The position numbers and the translations under genes were made by a program. 64,000 nt of DNA from Candidatus Poribacteria bacterium (GTDB lineage: Bacteria > Poribacteria > WGA-4E > WGA-3G): the NCBI GenBank assembly GCA_022394755.1, contig JAGFCA010000061.1, forward strand, positions 1-64,000, given 5' to 3'. Positions 8,496 to 17,897 of this stretch are shown here, one piece after another (the stretch's first letter is position 1; the number at the start of each line of letters is the position of its first letter). The notes beneath the pieces are model-generated. The model did no database searches. It saw nothing but the letters and a program-made list of their open reading frames with translations, and was not told the origin of the DNA.

Positions 8496-9506
8496 GTGAT
8501 TCAAGAAACAATCAAGAAGGTTGTTGAAGGAAACGACCTTGAAGAAGAAGAGATGATTGCAACCATGAATGAAATCATGGAAGGTGAAACTACAGATGCC
8601 CAAATTGCGTGTTTTCTTACTGCATTGCGATTGAAAGGTGAAACAATAGAAGAAATTACTGGTGCAGTTCGTGTGATGCGTGAAAAAGCTACGAGAATTA
8701 CTACAAAACACCCCCTTGTTGTTGATACCTGTAGTACCGGAGGCACTGGTTTACATTCCTTTAATATCTCAACTACTTCTGCATTTGTGGTTGCTGGTGC
8801 AGGAATTCCTGTTGCAAAACATGGGAATAGAGGTGTAACTCGTCAGAGTGGAAGTGCAAATGTTTTGATGGCTCTGGGTATTAACATTGAGATTTCTCCT
8901 GAACAAGTTGGTAAGTGTATTGATGAGGTAGGAGTCGGTTTCCTATTCGCACCATTATTACATGGGGCAATGAAACATGCTATCGGTCCAAGGAGAGAAA
9001 TTGGGATTAGGACGATATTCAATGCTATTGGACCTTTGACCAATCCAGCAGGAGCAAAGGCACAAGTGTTAGGCGTATATTCGGATGATCTAACAGAGAC
9101 CCATGCACATGTGCTTAAAAATCTTGGAACAAAACATGCATTTATTGTTCACGGTGCTGATGGTTTAGATGAAATCACAACAACAACTACAACTCGTATA
9201 TCTGAATTAAAGAATGGTGAAGTGAATACATACTCTCTTGATCCTGCTACCTTTGGTATACCAAGGGCAGAATCAGAATCGCTCCTTGGTGGAACACCTG
9301 AAGAAAATGCTGACATTACTACAAATATCCTAAATGGTCAATTTGGACCTAAGCGTGATATAGTATTATTAAATGCTGGGGCTGCAATAGTTGCTGGTGG
9401 AAAAGCAGATAACATTGTATCTGGAATTAAACTTGCTGCGGATTCGATTGATTCTGGTAGCGCATTTGAAACACTTGAAGGATTAAGAGCAGTTTCAAAT
9501 GAATGA
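8496..9506 (+). CDS. trpD: Anthranilate phosphoribosyltransferase
   Basis: This enzyme joins anthranilate to phosphoribosyl pyrophosphate in tryptophan synthesis. The 336-residue product shows the family blocks VDTCSTGGTG (phosphate-binding loop), KHGNRGVTRQSGSAN, GVGFLFAPLLHGAMKHA, GPRREIGIRTIFNAIGPLTNPA and a C-terminal ALGG-like region. The length is usual for the family. The start is a GTG at 8496, fixed by GGAGGTG five bases upstream; the overlapping ATG at 8482 runs straight into a stop. It is followed after 172 bases by trpC. The other trp genes are not in the window, so the pathway is split in this genome. Confidence 0.96.
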   Translation: MIQETIKKVVEGNDLEEEEMIATMNEIMEGETTDAQIACFLTALRLKGETIEEITGAVRVMREKATRITTKHPLVVDTCSTGGTGLHSFNISTTSAFVVAGAGIPVAKHGNRGVTRQSGSANVLMALGINIEISPEQVGKCIDEVGVGFLFAPLLHGAMKHAIGPRREIGIRTIFNAIGPLTNPAGAKAQVLGVYSDDLTETHAHVLKNLGTKHAFIVHGADGLDEITTTTTTRISELKNGEVNTYSLDPATFGIPRAESESLLGGTPEENADITTNILNGQFGPKRDIVLLNAGAAIVAGGKADNIVSGIKLAADSIDSGSAFETLEGLRAVSNE

Positions 9507-9678
9507 ACGAATAAGTTAAGAAATAGGTCAATGTAACCGAGAACATAGTTGATAGAGTATATAAAATAAATCTCTGAATTGAGTTGGATACTGTTTAACC
9601 AACATTCAAAACCTACAAAATGAATAATCGTGTTTGGTGTATGCCTTATACGATAATATATGAAAAGAAGGAATCCTT

Positions 9679-10458
9679 TTGATATTAGAAACAATCATTG
9701 GACATAAATTGAAAGAATTGGAATTTGATAAAAAATCAGTTCCATTGTCCACACTGCATAGTCAGATAAACTCTCTCCCATCAACTAAAGGCTTTAAGGA
9801 TGCAATTTCAAATATTGGTGAGATGAATCTTATTGCAGAGGTTAAGAAGAAATCACCAAGTAAAGGTATTATCCGCTCAGATTTTGATCCTGTTAGAATT
9901 GCTGAAACCTATGCAGAATTTGGTGCTGCTGCTATTTCAATATTGACTGATGTAAGATTTTTTGATGGTAAACTTGAATATCTTTCTTCAATAAGAGAAG
10001 TTGTAAATGTGCCTTTACTGAGGAAAGATTTCACTATTGACCCTTACCACATCTTCCAAGCACGTGCGGCAGGTGCTGATGCAATTCTGCTGATTGTAGC
10101 AGCATTAACATCAGATCAACTACATGAATATATTGAACTTGCTTCATCCCTTACCATGGACGCTGTTGTCGAAGTGCATACCGAAGAAGAGCTTGATATT
10201 GCTTTGGATGTAGGTGCTGAGATTATCGGAATAAATAATAGGAATTTAAAAACATTTCAAACAGATTTGGATACAACATTTAAACTGTTAGAATTTATTC
10301 CTGAAGATACCATTGTAATCAGTGAAAGTGGAATCCTTTCCAGAGATGATGTCAGGAAGTTAGAACAGGTGGGTTTAAATGCTATATTGGTGGGTGAATC
10401 TCTTATGCGAAGTCCAGAAATTGGTGAACAGATAATCAAGTTGATGGGGAAGACATAA
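9679..10458 (+). CDS. trpC: Indole-3-glycerol phosphate synthase
   Basis: The 259-residue TIM-barrel enzyme closes the indole ring from carboxyphenylaminodeoxyribulose phosphate in tryptophan synthesis. Diagnostic blocks are LIAEVKKKSPSKG (catalytic lysines), ISILTDVRFFDG, PLLRKDFTIDPYHIFQARAAGADAILLI, EVHTEEELDIAL, IIGINNRNLKTF and ISESGILSRDD, with VGESLM near the end. The start is a TTG at 9679, supported by AAGGA six bases upstream. It is co-oriented with trpD, but the 172-base gap has no gene, so it may be read from its own promoter. The gene ends only 15 bases from the convergent DUF523 gene and no clear terminator separates them. Confidence 0.96.
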   Translation: MILETIIGHKLKELEFDKKSVPLSTLHSQINSLPSTKGFKDAISNIGEMNLIAEVKKKSPSKGIIRSDFDPVRIAETYAEFGAAAISILTDVRFFDGKLEYLSSIREVVNVPLLRKDFTIDPYHIFQARAAGADAILLIVAALTSDQLHEYIELASSLTMDAVVEVHTEEELDIALDVGAEIIGINNRNLKTFQTDLDTTFKLLEFIPEDTIVISESGILSRDDVRKLEQVGLNAILVGESLMRSPEIGEQIIKLMGKT

Positions 10459-10473
10459 ATCAGGTTCGATTCT

Positions 10474-10911
10474 TTACATTGAAACTACCTCAATGCCGTG
10501 CCTTTTAAGCAGTGCTGTTGTAACCCCATCCCCTGATATAACATTTCTGTTAAACGACCCATCATAGATTTCGCCACACCCGCATGATGGACTTCTTGAT
10601 TTTAGTATAACTTTCTTTACTCCTTCAGATAGGATTAAATCAAGGGCATATTGTGCCCCTTTTATAAATTCTGCTGTTTTATCCTTGCCATCAACTGTAA
10701 GTACTTTCGCCTTTCCATCCAAGACATCATTCCCATCTCCACCAACGATCTCTACTGCAGGACGAGGTGTAGGTAGCCCCCCTGCTTCTTCTGGACAAAC
10801 AGGAATTATGTCATCATTCTTAGTAAGGTTTATTACATTTAGATTCTTACTGTTCCCCCCATCATATCGACAATTTGTACCAATGAGGCATGCACTGACT
10901 ACGATTTTCAT
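10474..10911 (-). CDS. DUF523 (TudS-like) cysteine-rich protein
   Basis: The 145-residue protein carries the full set of DUF523 motifs: VSACLIGTNCRYDG near the N-terminus (Cys8, Cys14), CPEEAGGLPTPRP (Cys39) and SPSCGCG (Cys110, Cys112). Some members bind a [4Fe-4S] cluster and act as thiouracil desulfidases; cluster binding here is inferred from the conserved cysteines. Its ATG overlaps the TGA of the biotin ligase gene (ATGA), so the two are translationally coupled. It is the last gene of the rbsK-TPR-birA-DUF523 unit. Thiolated-nucleobase detoxification is a family-based guess. Confidence 0.85.
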   Translation of the reverse strand: MKIVVSACLIGTNCRYDGGNSKNLNVINLTKNDDIIPVCPEEAGGLPTPRPAVEIVGGDGNDVLDGKAKVLTVDGKDKTAEFIKGAQYALDLILSEGVKKVILKSRSPSCGCGEIYDGSFNRNVISGDGVTTALLKRHGIEVVSM

Positions 10912-11648
10912 TGTAACTCTTCCAATTTACTCAATTCAGAGTTTATTTGTTGCATATTTCCTGACTTTAGATGAAGGTAATTATTCTCAAGATTCGTTAG
11001 GATCTGATAAAGTAATTCACCTCTACACAGTTTACCATTTTGAACTTTAGATTCAATTAATAATGAGGTGGCTGTCTTCATGAGTGAATCTGGAAATTCG
11101 TCTAATGATATATTAACATTGACCCCAAAACCCAATACGAAAAAAGGATGTTTATTTATATCATATTGTATTTCAGTTAAAACACCTGCGACTTTCTTTT
11201 TATTAATTCGAACATCGTTAGGATGTTTAATTTTTGCAGGTAGTTGTGTATGTATGTCGATCGCTTGTGCTATAGATAGTGCCCCTATCAGATTTGGCAA
11301 ATGTACTTCATCATTTTTCAGACGATGTGTAAAAGTAATTGAAACTAACAAACTTTTCCCGGGGGCAGCATCCCATTTTCGTCCATATTGTCCACGTCCT
11401 GCAGTTTGGTATTCTGCTATGAATAGTTTGCCTTCCTGTGCTCCATACGTTTTTCCATGTAGTTTTGCGACATCATTTGTCGATGGAACTTCACTATAGT
11501 ATTCTATTCCAGACTTACCAATTAATTCTGTGTTTAGTGTTTCCCGTAAATATGTCATTGGAAATGTAGAGGATTTATCATCTGTTTCCAATGACACTTT
11601 GTTAGTTTGTTGATGTTTGACTTGGGAATGTTTCACCATAATGGTCAC
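10908..11648 (-). CDS. birA: Biotin--[acetyl-CoA-carboxylase] ligase
   Basis: The 246-residue ligase attaches biotin to carboxylase carrier domains. The N-terminal catalytic domain shows STNDVAK, the biotinyl-AMP loop GRGQYGRKWDAAPGKSLL, IKHPNDVRINKKKVAGVLTE and FVLGFGVNVN, with a short C-terminal domain. There is no N-terminal winged helix, so this is the monofunctional type without repressor activity. The first candidate codon is GTG at 11648, overlapping the TGA of the TPR gene; an ATG at 11639 is an equal candidate. The first 30 residues are polar and not conserved. Overlaps on both sides indicate tight co-translation with its neighbours. Confidence 0.93.
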   Translation of the reverse strand: MTIMVKHSQVKHQQTNKVSLETDDKSSTFPMTYLRETLNTELIGKSGIEYYSEVPSTNDVAKLHGKTYGAQEGKLFIAEYQTAGRGQYGRKWDAAPGKSLLVSITFTHRLKNDEVHLPNLIGALSIAQAIDIHTQLPAKIKHPNDVRINKKKVAGVLTEIQYDINKHPFFVLGFGVNVNISLDEFPDSLMKTATSLLIESKVQNGKLCRGELLYQILTNLENNYLHLKSGNMQQINSELSKLEELQ

Positions 11649-14518
11649 TGATTCTCTATACTTTTAAGATTGTTTTCTGCCTCAATTTTCCACTGTTCGG
11701 GTGGATTCAATCCTAAGAAGTGCTTCCATTGTTCTTTTGCGAGATTAATACGTTCGGAATATTGATACATCAATGCAAGATTGTAGTTTGCAGTTAGATT
11801 ACGCGGTTCAAATTGAATTGCACGTTCAAACTGATCTGCTGCTGATCCGAGTTGGTCCATGCTATACAGCACATTGGCATAAACGAGTATTGTCGGAACA
11901 TGTCTTTCGCTTAATTCAATTGCCTTTTCTAACATGTCTTTTGCTTTATTCAATTGCATTTCTGAATTGTAATAAAGATCACCGAGACGTTGATATGCGA
12001 CAATCGCCTTGTCATCTAATGTAAGCTCTTTTTCATATAACTCTATAGCTTTCTTAAAGTCCTGATTTCTCTCAGCAAGTTCTCCCAATTGAGAATGGAC
12101 ACCTTTAAAGGATGGATCAAGTTTGATGACTTTCTTAAAAGTCTCTTCTGCAAGTTTGTATTTTTCTATCCAAAGTTGCAAAGTCCCAATATGGAAGAGT
12201 GCATTTACATTTTTAGGATCTAATTCAACAACCTGATAAAAATCTTCAAGGATTTGACTACTTCTATAGAGTGTTTTCCCTATCCGTTTATAACGATTGG
12301 TAATCATAGCTCTATAGTAGTATGCATCAGCAAAATCTGGTTTGAGTTCAATTGTTGTCTTATACTCTCTAACAGCCATTTCAGCATACTTTACAAAATC
12401 CTCAAGGGTTTCTGCATAGGAGTCTAAAAGCCTTGCATATTGGTAATGCCACTGATATTCTTCTGGATTATATTCATTTGCTAAACCGTAGTGATGAAAT
12501 GCTTTGAGTATTAATTCAGTGTTGAATCCTTCAGTATCGGAGAAACACCTTTTTTCAAAGATTGTGGCCAACTGATATTGGATCTCAGGATTATCTGGTT
12601 CCAGAAGTAATGCAGGCTCATAAACTCGTATCATATTATCTTCATCCTTACGTGTTTGATAAATACCACCAAGTCTGAAGAATGGTTCTGGATTTTCAGG
12701 ATCTAATTTAATTGTATCTTCATAATATATGATTGCATTGTCAAGATCACCCTTGTTTTCGTATATCAATCCAACTTGATACTGGGCGGCAACATTTTCA
12801 GGAGTCAATCTAACAGTTTCCAAGAAAGCATTCAATGCATCTTCTTGGTTGCCTAATGATAGATATGTTATGGCAGATAAAAAGTGTGCTTCTGAATCAT
12901 TTGCATCTAAATTAATTATTCTGTTTAGTGTATCAAGTGTATTCTGATGTGATTCAGCTTCACGATAAATGTGTACCATCTTATATAGAACATCTGATCT
13001 ATTAGGATCTAATTCTATAGTCCTATTATAATATTGTAAAGCCTTCTCAGTATTACCATCTGCTTCGTAACTCTGTCCTATCAGGTAAATTGCTTCATGA
13101 TCATTTGGAAAAAGTAGTAGGTGTTTATTTAAAGAAGGAATAGATTCTTTATATTCTCCATTACCAATAGCTTGTTTTCCTTCTTCAATAAAACGTGTTC
13201 TTAGGTTTGGATTAACTTGTAATGCTCGATGGAAATTAATCGATGCTTGCTCATTCTTACCTTGTTTAAAATACAATTCACCAAGATTAAAATATATATC
13301 ATTAAATTGTCCATGCGGTAGAACCATTTCAAGAAAATTTGAATTTAATTCAATAATTTCTCGTGTTTTTACATAATATTCAATTGCCTGTGGTATATTC
13401 CCGGCATCAGCTTCTAATTTTCCTAAATAGAAATATGAACGAGGATCATTTGGTAATATTGATAGAATTTTATTGAGATGTTTTCGTGCATCCTCAACAG
13501 GCATTAGACCAACAAAAAATGGCTCTAACGGTTTGAATAATTGGTCTTTAAGAGTAGGATCTTGTTCAATAGCCTTTTGGTAGTGTATTATTGCAGTCTG
13601 AGTATCACCGAGAGTATATAAGACATCTGCAACCGCTAAATGTGCAGAACCGTGATTGGGATCAAGTTCAAGAGTCCGTTGATATAATTGAATTGCTCCA
13701 TCTGAATTTCCAGTATCAGAAAAAATGACAGCTAAATCAAAGACATCATTTGCAGTATAGGCTTGGTATTCAGAAGATTTCTGATATTCTTGAAGTGCAT
13801 CATCATAGAATCCATCCATCGCCAGAATTTGTCCCAATTTGATATATGCAGGTGCAAATTTCGGATCATATTGAATTGTACGTTCAAATGTGTCTCGTGC
13901 TTGATTTCGGTCACCTTTGTCAAGATAAATCAGTCCAGTACCATAAATTGGGTATACCCATTTTGGATTTAGGGATTGTGCAACTTGAAATGAAGAAAGT
14001 GCGTCAGAATGATTACCCTGTTCCAGTTGTATTTCGCCAATAATGTAGTGTGCAGGATAGAATTCCGGATTAAGAGTGAGACAGGTCTTGAATTTTGAGA
14101 GTGCATCGTCATATCTTTCTTGCTTTTTATAGACCCCTCCCAAACTATAGTGTGCCCAAAACAGAGAGGGATCAAGCGAAATAGCAGTTTCAAAATGACT
14201 GATAGCTTTATCATCAGTAGGTGCTATGATATCTGGATTTGTAAGGACATAGATATAACCTAAACCATAAAAGAATGGAGCGTCATTCTGTTGATTCTGT
14301 ATTACAGATTCATATAGCGTTGTAAGATCTGAAAGGTGTCCTTCCTCTTTCCACTTTTCGATTAAATCTCTATGTTTTTCCGGAATATTCTTTTTCACTT
14401 TTAAGACTTTTTCAAAGTCCTTCCTCATATTAACTTCCCATTTCTCTTGAGCAATAATTATTGATGTAACAAAGAAAAAAGTAAGTAATATTATAATTGT
14501 CAGTTTTACTTGATTCAT
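11645..14518 (-). CDS. Large exported tetratricopeptide repeat protein
   Basis: The protein of about 957 residues is made almost wholly of TPR units of 34 residues, with repeated patterns such as A.Y.LG.IY...G....AI..Y...I.LDP.N. I estimate about 20 units. The start at 14518 (MNQVKLTIIILL) has GGAG six bases upstream and begins a hydrophobic export signal ending near SIIIAQ; an upstream in-frame TTG at 14530 lies within that ribosome-binding site and is rejected. TPR arrays are protein-binding scaffolds, and this one is predicted to face the periplasm or be anchored. It lies between ribokinase (37 bases upstream) and birA (4-base overlap). Partners are unknown. Confidence 0.9.
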   Translation of the reverse strand: MNQVKLTIIILLTFFFVTSIIIAQEKWEVNMRKDFEKVLKVKKNIPEKHRDLIEKWKEEGHLSDLTTLYESVIQNQQNDAPFFYGLGYIYVLTNPDIIAPTDDKAISHFETAISLDPSLFWAHYSLGGVYKKQERYDDALSKFKTCLTLNPEFYPAHYIIGEIQLEQGNHSDALSSFQVAQSLNPKWVYPIYGTGLIYLDKGDRNQARDTFERTIQYDPKFAPAYIKLGQILAMDGFYDDALQEYQKSSEYQAYTANDVFDLAVIFSDTGNSDGAIQLYQRTLELDPNHGSAHLAVADVLYTLGDTQTAIIHYQKAIEQDPTLKDQLFKPLEPFFVGLMPVEDARKHLNKILSILPNDPRSYFYLGKLEADAGNIPQAIEYYVKTREIIELNSNFLEMVLPHGQFNDIYFNLGELYFKQGKNEQASINFHRALQVNPNLRTRFIEEGKQAIGNGEYKESIPSLNKHLLLFPNDHEAIYLIGQSYEADGNTEKALQYYNRTIELDPNRSDVLYKMVHIYREAESHQNTLDTLNRIINLDANDSEAHFLSAITYLSLGNQEDALNAFLETVRLTPENVAAQYQVGLIYENKGDLDNAIIYYEDTIKLDPENPEPFFRLGGIYQTRKDEDNMIRVYEPALLLEPDNPEIQYQLATIFEKRCFSDTEGFNTELILKAFHHYGLANEYNPEEYQWHYQYARLLDSYAETLEDFVKYAEMAVREYKTTIELKPDFADAYYYRAMITNRYKRIGKTLYRSSQILEDFYQVVELDPKNVNALFHIGTLQLWIEKYKLAEETFKKVIKLDPSFKGVHSQLGELAERNQDFKKAIELYEKELTLDDKAIVAYQRLGDLYYNSEMQLNKAKDMLEKAIELSERHVPTILVYANVLYSMDQLGSAADQFERAIQFEPRNLTANYNLALMYQYSERINLAKEQWKHFLGLNPPEQWKIEAENNLKSIENQ

Positions 14519-14555
14519 TTCAATCTCCAATTATGATGTTAATCTTATTGCAGTG

Positions 14556-15488
14556 TTATTTTATCATCAATGACTCAATTTTAGATATAGTTGGCATTGA
14601 CGGTGTTGCTCCAAGAACAGTAACGGCAGCAGCTCCAGCAACATTCGCGAAATCGACTGACTCTCTTAAATTCTTGGATTTACCGAGAGCTGTTGCTAAT
14701 GCACCGGTAAATGCATCCCCAGCTCCTGTGGTATCTACTGTGTCGACAGAAACTGGAGAAATGTGTTCAGTATGGTTATCAGTAACAAGAAGCACACCAT
14801 TCTTGCCAAGTGTCATTACAACTGCAGCGTATCTTTCTTGAGATAACTTCTGTTGTAAAACTTTCCCCGCATCAACACATGAATCAATTGTATTTGTAGG
14901 AATACCTGTAAGGTGTTCTGCTTCTGAAGTATTTGGTGTTAATATATCAATCTGCGATAGAAATTGTTCAGGAAGAGATTTAGCGGGTGCTGGATCAAGA
15001 ATCACGGTTGTATTGGTTTCTTTTGCAATCTCAGTTGCACGGATTGAAGCCTCAATAGGTGTTTCTAATTGTAACAGCAGTATATCAACTTCTGAGATAC
15101 TCTCCGTTGCTTTATCAATTTCAGTCGATGTAATGCACATATTGGCACGAGGAATAACAATGATACTATTCTCACCATCTGGATCTACCAAGATGTTTGC
15201 TATACCAGTACCAACATTTGTATCAACACTTAGATGGTGTGTATTTATCATTTCAGAAGTCATGGCATTCTGAAGCATTTCACCAAAATTATCATCCCCA
15301 ATCTTACCAATAAAAGTTACATCTGCTCCTAATCTGGCTGCTGCGGTGCCTTGGTTGAATCCTTTTCCACCGGTGAATATATCTAAAGAATCACCAAAAA
15401 TAGTTTCACCTTTATCTGGAATTCGTTTAGAACGAATTACAAGATCGATGTTTGCACTTCCTACAACGGCAATTTTTGGTGGATTCAT
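14556..15488 (-). CDS. rbsK: Ribokinase
   Basis: The 310-residue PfkB-family sugar kinase phosphorylates ribose to ribose 5-phosphate. Diagnostic features are VVGSANIDLVIRSKRIPDKGET at the N-terminus, the sugar-binding GGKGFNQGTAAARLGA, and the C-terminal signature DTTGAGDAFTGAL with the catalytic aspartate. The length is typical for ribokinase. Nothing nearby encodes ribose transport, so specificity for ribose rests on the GGKG.NQ and DTTGAGD motifs. It is the first gene of the leftward unit leading into the TPR protein. A weak AGGT precedes the ATG. Confidence 0.92.
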   Translation of the reverse strand: MNPPKIAVVGSANIDLVIRSKRIPDKGETIFGDSLDIFTGGKGFNQGTAAARLGADVTFIGKIGDDNFGEMLQNAMTSEMINTHHLSVDTNVGTGIANILVDPDGENSIIVIPRANMCITSTEIDKATESISEVDILLLQLETPIEASIRATEIAKETNTTVILDPAPAKSLPEQFLSQIDILTPNTSEAEHLTGIPTNTIDSCVDAGKVLQQKLSQERYAAVVMTLGKNGVLLVTDNHTEHISPVSVDTVDTTGAGDAFTGALATALGKSKNLRESVDFANVAGAAAVTVLGATPSMPTISKIESLMIK

Positions 15489-15722
15489 AAAATGTACCTA
15501 CTTCTATTTATATTAACGCTCAACGCAAATTATAGTTGACTCGAAATATCCTTGTCAAGGTGACTGTAGTCCTTGGCTATGAAGACCCAATCTCATAAAT
15601 CAAATATTTGGAAGATTTTTGGATCTTACCATGCATTATATTGATACAACGGGTGAGAAACCCCGCCTCTACGAAAGAGGAATTAACTGAAAACACACGA
15701 TTCGTATTTATGAGATACGTTG
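15489..15722. other. Gene-free flank between rbsK and the long inverted repeat
   Basis: About 230 AT-rich bases precede the repeat copy. No convincing gene is present. A short frame at 15608-15838 runs into the repeat and has no ribosome-binding site. The promoter of rbsK should lie here, reading leftward, but no clear -35/-10 pair stands out. Confidence 0.35.
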
Positions 15723-16450
15723 TAAAGTTTTTGGCATATATATATCGTATTTTCCATGTGTATATTTTATATATTACAGTTATTGTTTTTCAGTATACAG
15801 TTTACAGTAGTATTAAATTTAAGCTATTACATTATTAAGATGATTTTATCGTTTTTCCAACTTAGTACATTTTATTAGATGTGTGAGAAAATGTTACACT
15901 TTTCCTACAAATTGTAGGATTGTATCTCGTTATTACATTTCCTTTCCTATTAGTCCCTGTCTGGGTTTGTAGCGAATTAAAACTCTATTTCTAAAATTTT
16001 AAAAAAGTTACAATTTGTAGTTTTCTTTGATGAGAGATGATTCTGTTTTTACTATTATTATTCTCATAACATAATATTTATCGGCAGCTTCACTCCTGAA
16101 AAATCAGATTATTGGATTAGATTATAACCTACTTTATTTTACTATTATGTATTATAATATATCTCTAAATGTTATTAGAACCTATTATTATGTCAATGTA
16201 TATTTATCTATATGGTATTAGTTGCTTTGTCATTTATTTTCTTCAATTTATTTTTATGTATTATGCATGTTGTTATGTGAAACGCTGATAGTCGACTGCT
16301 ATTGCTCCATATGGCAGAATCTCGGATTACCCGGAGAATAAGGTTTTGTGTAGTGATGGTTTTCTTTTCTGAATAGCGGATGATACAGGATTACACGGAG
16401 AAGTGGTCTTGCTCCATTTATTGTTGATCCCCGAATCTGAATAGGATTTC
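15723..16450 (+). repeat. Long non-coding repeat, copy 1 (inverted partner at 50675-51422)
   Basis: From TAAAGTTTTTGGCATA at 15723 this AT-rich stretch matches the reverse complement of 50675-51422 almost throughout, about nine bases in ten by eye, with small indels. Strongly conserved parts include TGTGAGAAAATGTTACACTT, the palindrome CCTACAAATTGTAGG at 15904-15918, AGTCCCTGTCTGGGTTTGTA, and ATCGGCAGCTTCACTCCTGA. Stops occur in all frames, so it does not look like a decayed recent gene. No transposase or obvious terminal repeats are seen. At its right end it runs directly into the hairpin element at 16450-16539. A MITE-like or old IS-derived element, or a conserved RNA, are possible identities. 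Confidence 0.8.
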
Positions 16451-16539
16451 ACACATTTTACACCCTCGAAAAGAATCAACGGTATGAATGCCGTAGGGTA
16501 TTCCCTGGGTATGAATGTCATTATGACATTCCCGGGAAA
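16450..16539 (+). repeat. Dispersed hairpin element (copy at 16.5 kb)
   Basis: The element runs CACATTTTACACCCTCGAA, GAATCAACGGTATGAATGCC, then a hairpin. The hairpin has an 8-bp perfect stem, GAATGTCA (16513-16520) and TGACATTC (16524-16531), around a TTA loop, extended outward by TTCCC against GGGAA. The same order of blocks recurs at 24496-24600 and, inverted, at about 50341-50396 and 50555-50610. It is GC-rich against its surroundings. Family members sit only between genes here, so it may be a REP-like mobile palindrome. Confidence 0.7.
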
Positions 16540-16860
16540 CCACTCCTACCGGGTTTGGGGTAACATCTGAATTTCCGAAATGTTTTCTTAATCTTCATTA
16601 ATCATTCACAGGGCATTTGGTGTCATATTCTCATACCATTTAAATCAAATATTCTGCCTTTAAAATTTATATAAAATTTCTTTTATTCTATTTCTAATTT
16701 TATAAATGAATGAATATTAACCCCCCAGAGATGATAGAAAGTGTTTCAGAAACTTGTTCTTGTAATCTTATAGATGGGTTGGAAATGTACTGATGATCTA
16801 AAGAACATACCAATAGAGAAGCTTGTTCTTTGGTAGTGATAGTACAATAATATTTTATTA
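16540..16860. other. Gene-free stretch before the aldo/keto reductase promoter
   Basis: About 320 AT-rich bases with no open frame of note and no repeat copy that I recognise. It ends in the predicted promoter of the aldo/keto reductase gene at 16861. Confidence 0.35.
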
Positions 16861-16889
16861 TTGACTATTAGAATCAATCTATGTATTAT
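16861..16889 (+). promoter_or_regulatory. Sigma-70-type promoter for the aldo/keto reductase gene
   Basis: TTGACT at 16861-16866 and TATTAT at 16884-16889 are 17 bases apart, close to consensus. Transcription would start near 16896, just before the GGAGGT ribosome-binding site at 16897-16902, giving an unusually short leader of about 12 bases. Confidence 0.45.
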
Positions 16890-16907
16890 GGAAACGGAGG
16901 TGATGAC

Positions 16908-17897
16908 ATGATTGATCGACGTGGATTTTTAAGAACCTTGGCAGGACTGACAACAGGTATACTTCTATCTTCATCCAGTTCTGAGGGTCAAGACTCAGCT
17001 TCAAGCGACAGATTAGGTACACTTCTTCCTTTACGAAAATTCGGTAGAACGAATGAATCCGTAACGATGTTAGGAGTGGGTGGTTGGCATATAGGTGATA
17101 TGAGTGAAAAAGAAGCACAAAAGACTCTCGAAGTAGCTCTTGAGGGTGGTGTCCGTTTTTTTGATTCAGCTGAATCCTATCAATCAGGTGGTAGTGAAAA
17201 ACGTTTGGGAAAACTACTTATACCTAAATATCGTGATGACGTTTTTATAATGTCTAAAACAACTGCCAGAGATGCAAATACCGCTCGAGAGCATCTTGAA
17301 GGAACACTAAGAAGACTTAATACCGATCAGATAGACCTTTGGCAGGTACATGCTGTCCGTAATCCTGAGGATGTTGATGGTAGGGTTAATTTGGGAGTTT
17401 TCGATGTAATGGCGGAGGCAAAAGCTTCAGGTAAAACAAGATTTATTGGTTTTACTGGTCATACAAGTCCTTCTGCTCATGAAAGGGTGATGCATCACTC
17501 TGATATTTTTGATGCTTGTCAGTTACCAGTGAATTTAGTAGATATTAATTATGAGAGTTTTATTGAAAAAACAATACCGAAACTCATAGAACGTAATATT
17601 GGGGTAATAGGTATGAAGTCTTTGGCAAATGGTGGATTTTTCGGAGGAACAAGACACGGGAAGCATGGTCCGAATCCCAGGGTGGTTCCTAATAGGGTAA
17701 GTATATCTGAAGCAATCCGTTTTGTCTGGTCATTTCCTGTGAGTACACTTGTTACAGGACCAGATAATGCTGAACAAATGAAAGAGAAAATTGATTTAGC
17801 CAAGAAATTCAGTGGAATGAAAGAGGATGAACGTCAGGCATTGATTGATAAGGTTGCGGATATGGCTGGTACTACCGTTGAATTCTATAAAGCCTGA
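16908..17897 (+). CDS. Tat-exported aldo/keto reductase
   Basis: The 329-residue protein begins MIDRRGFLRTLAGL, a twin-arginine (Tat) signal, then an aldo/keto reductase barrel. The catalytic tetrad can be placed: Asp and Tyr in FFDSAESYQSGGSE, Lys in IMSKTTA and His in LWQVHAV. Export by Tat implies folding with NADP(H) bound before crossing the membrane. The start at 16908 has GGAGGT six bases upstream and puts the RR motif at the very N-terminus; an in-frame ATG at 16881 lies within the predicted promoter and is rejected. The substrate is unknown. The gene is alone on its strand, with gene-free DNA on both sides. Confidence 0.9.
   Translation: MIDRRGFLRTLAGLTTGILLSSSSSEGQDSASSDRLGTLLPLRKFGRTNESVTMLGVGGWHIGDMSEKEAQKTLEVALEGGVRFFDSAESYQSGGSEKRLGKLLIPKYRDDVFIMSKTTARDANTAREHLEGTLRRLNTDQIDLWQVHAVRNPEDVDGRVNLGVFDVMAEAKASGKTRFIGFTGHTSPSAHERVMHHSDIFDACQLPVNLVDINYESFIEKTIPKLIERNIGVIGMKSLANGGFFGGTRHGKHGPNPRVVPNRVSISEAIRFVWSFPVSTLVTGPDNAEQMKEKIDLAKKFSGMKEDERQALIDKVADMAGTTVEFYKA

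Noticed and set aside
10459-10475. GGTTCGATTC resembling a tRNA T-loop
   Set aside because: The bases before it are the end of trpC and cannot form acceptor, D or anticodon stems.
15904-15918. CCTACAAATTGTAGG as a transposon terminal repeat
   Set aside because: It lies well inside the long repeat, and no matching partner was found at the opposite end.
16327-16521. Minus-strand frame sharing a segment with the frame at 50571-50801 (SSAIQKRKPSL)
   Set aside because: Both come from the translation of the two copies of the non-coding repeat; the shared part is short, the ends differ and no start signal is present.
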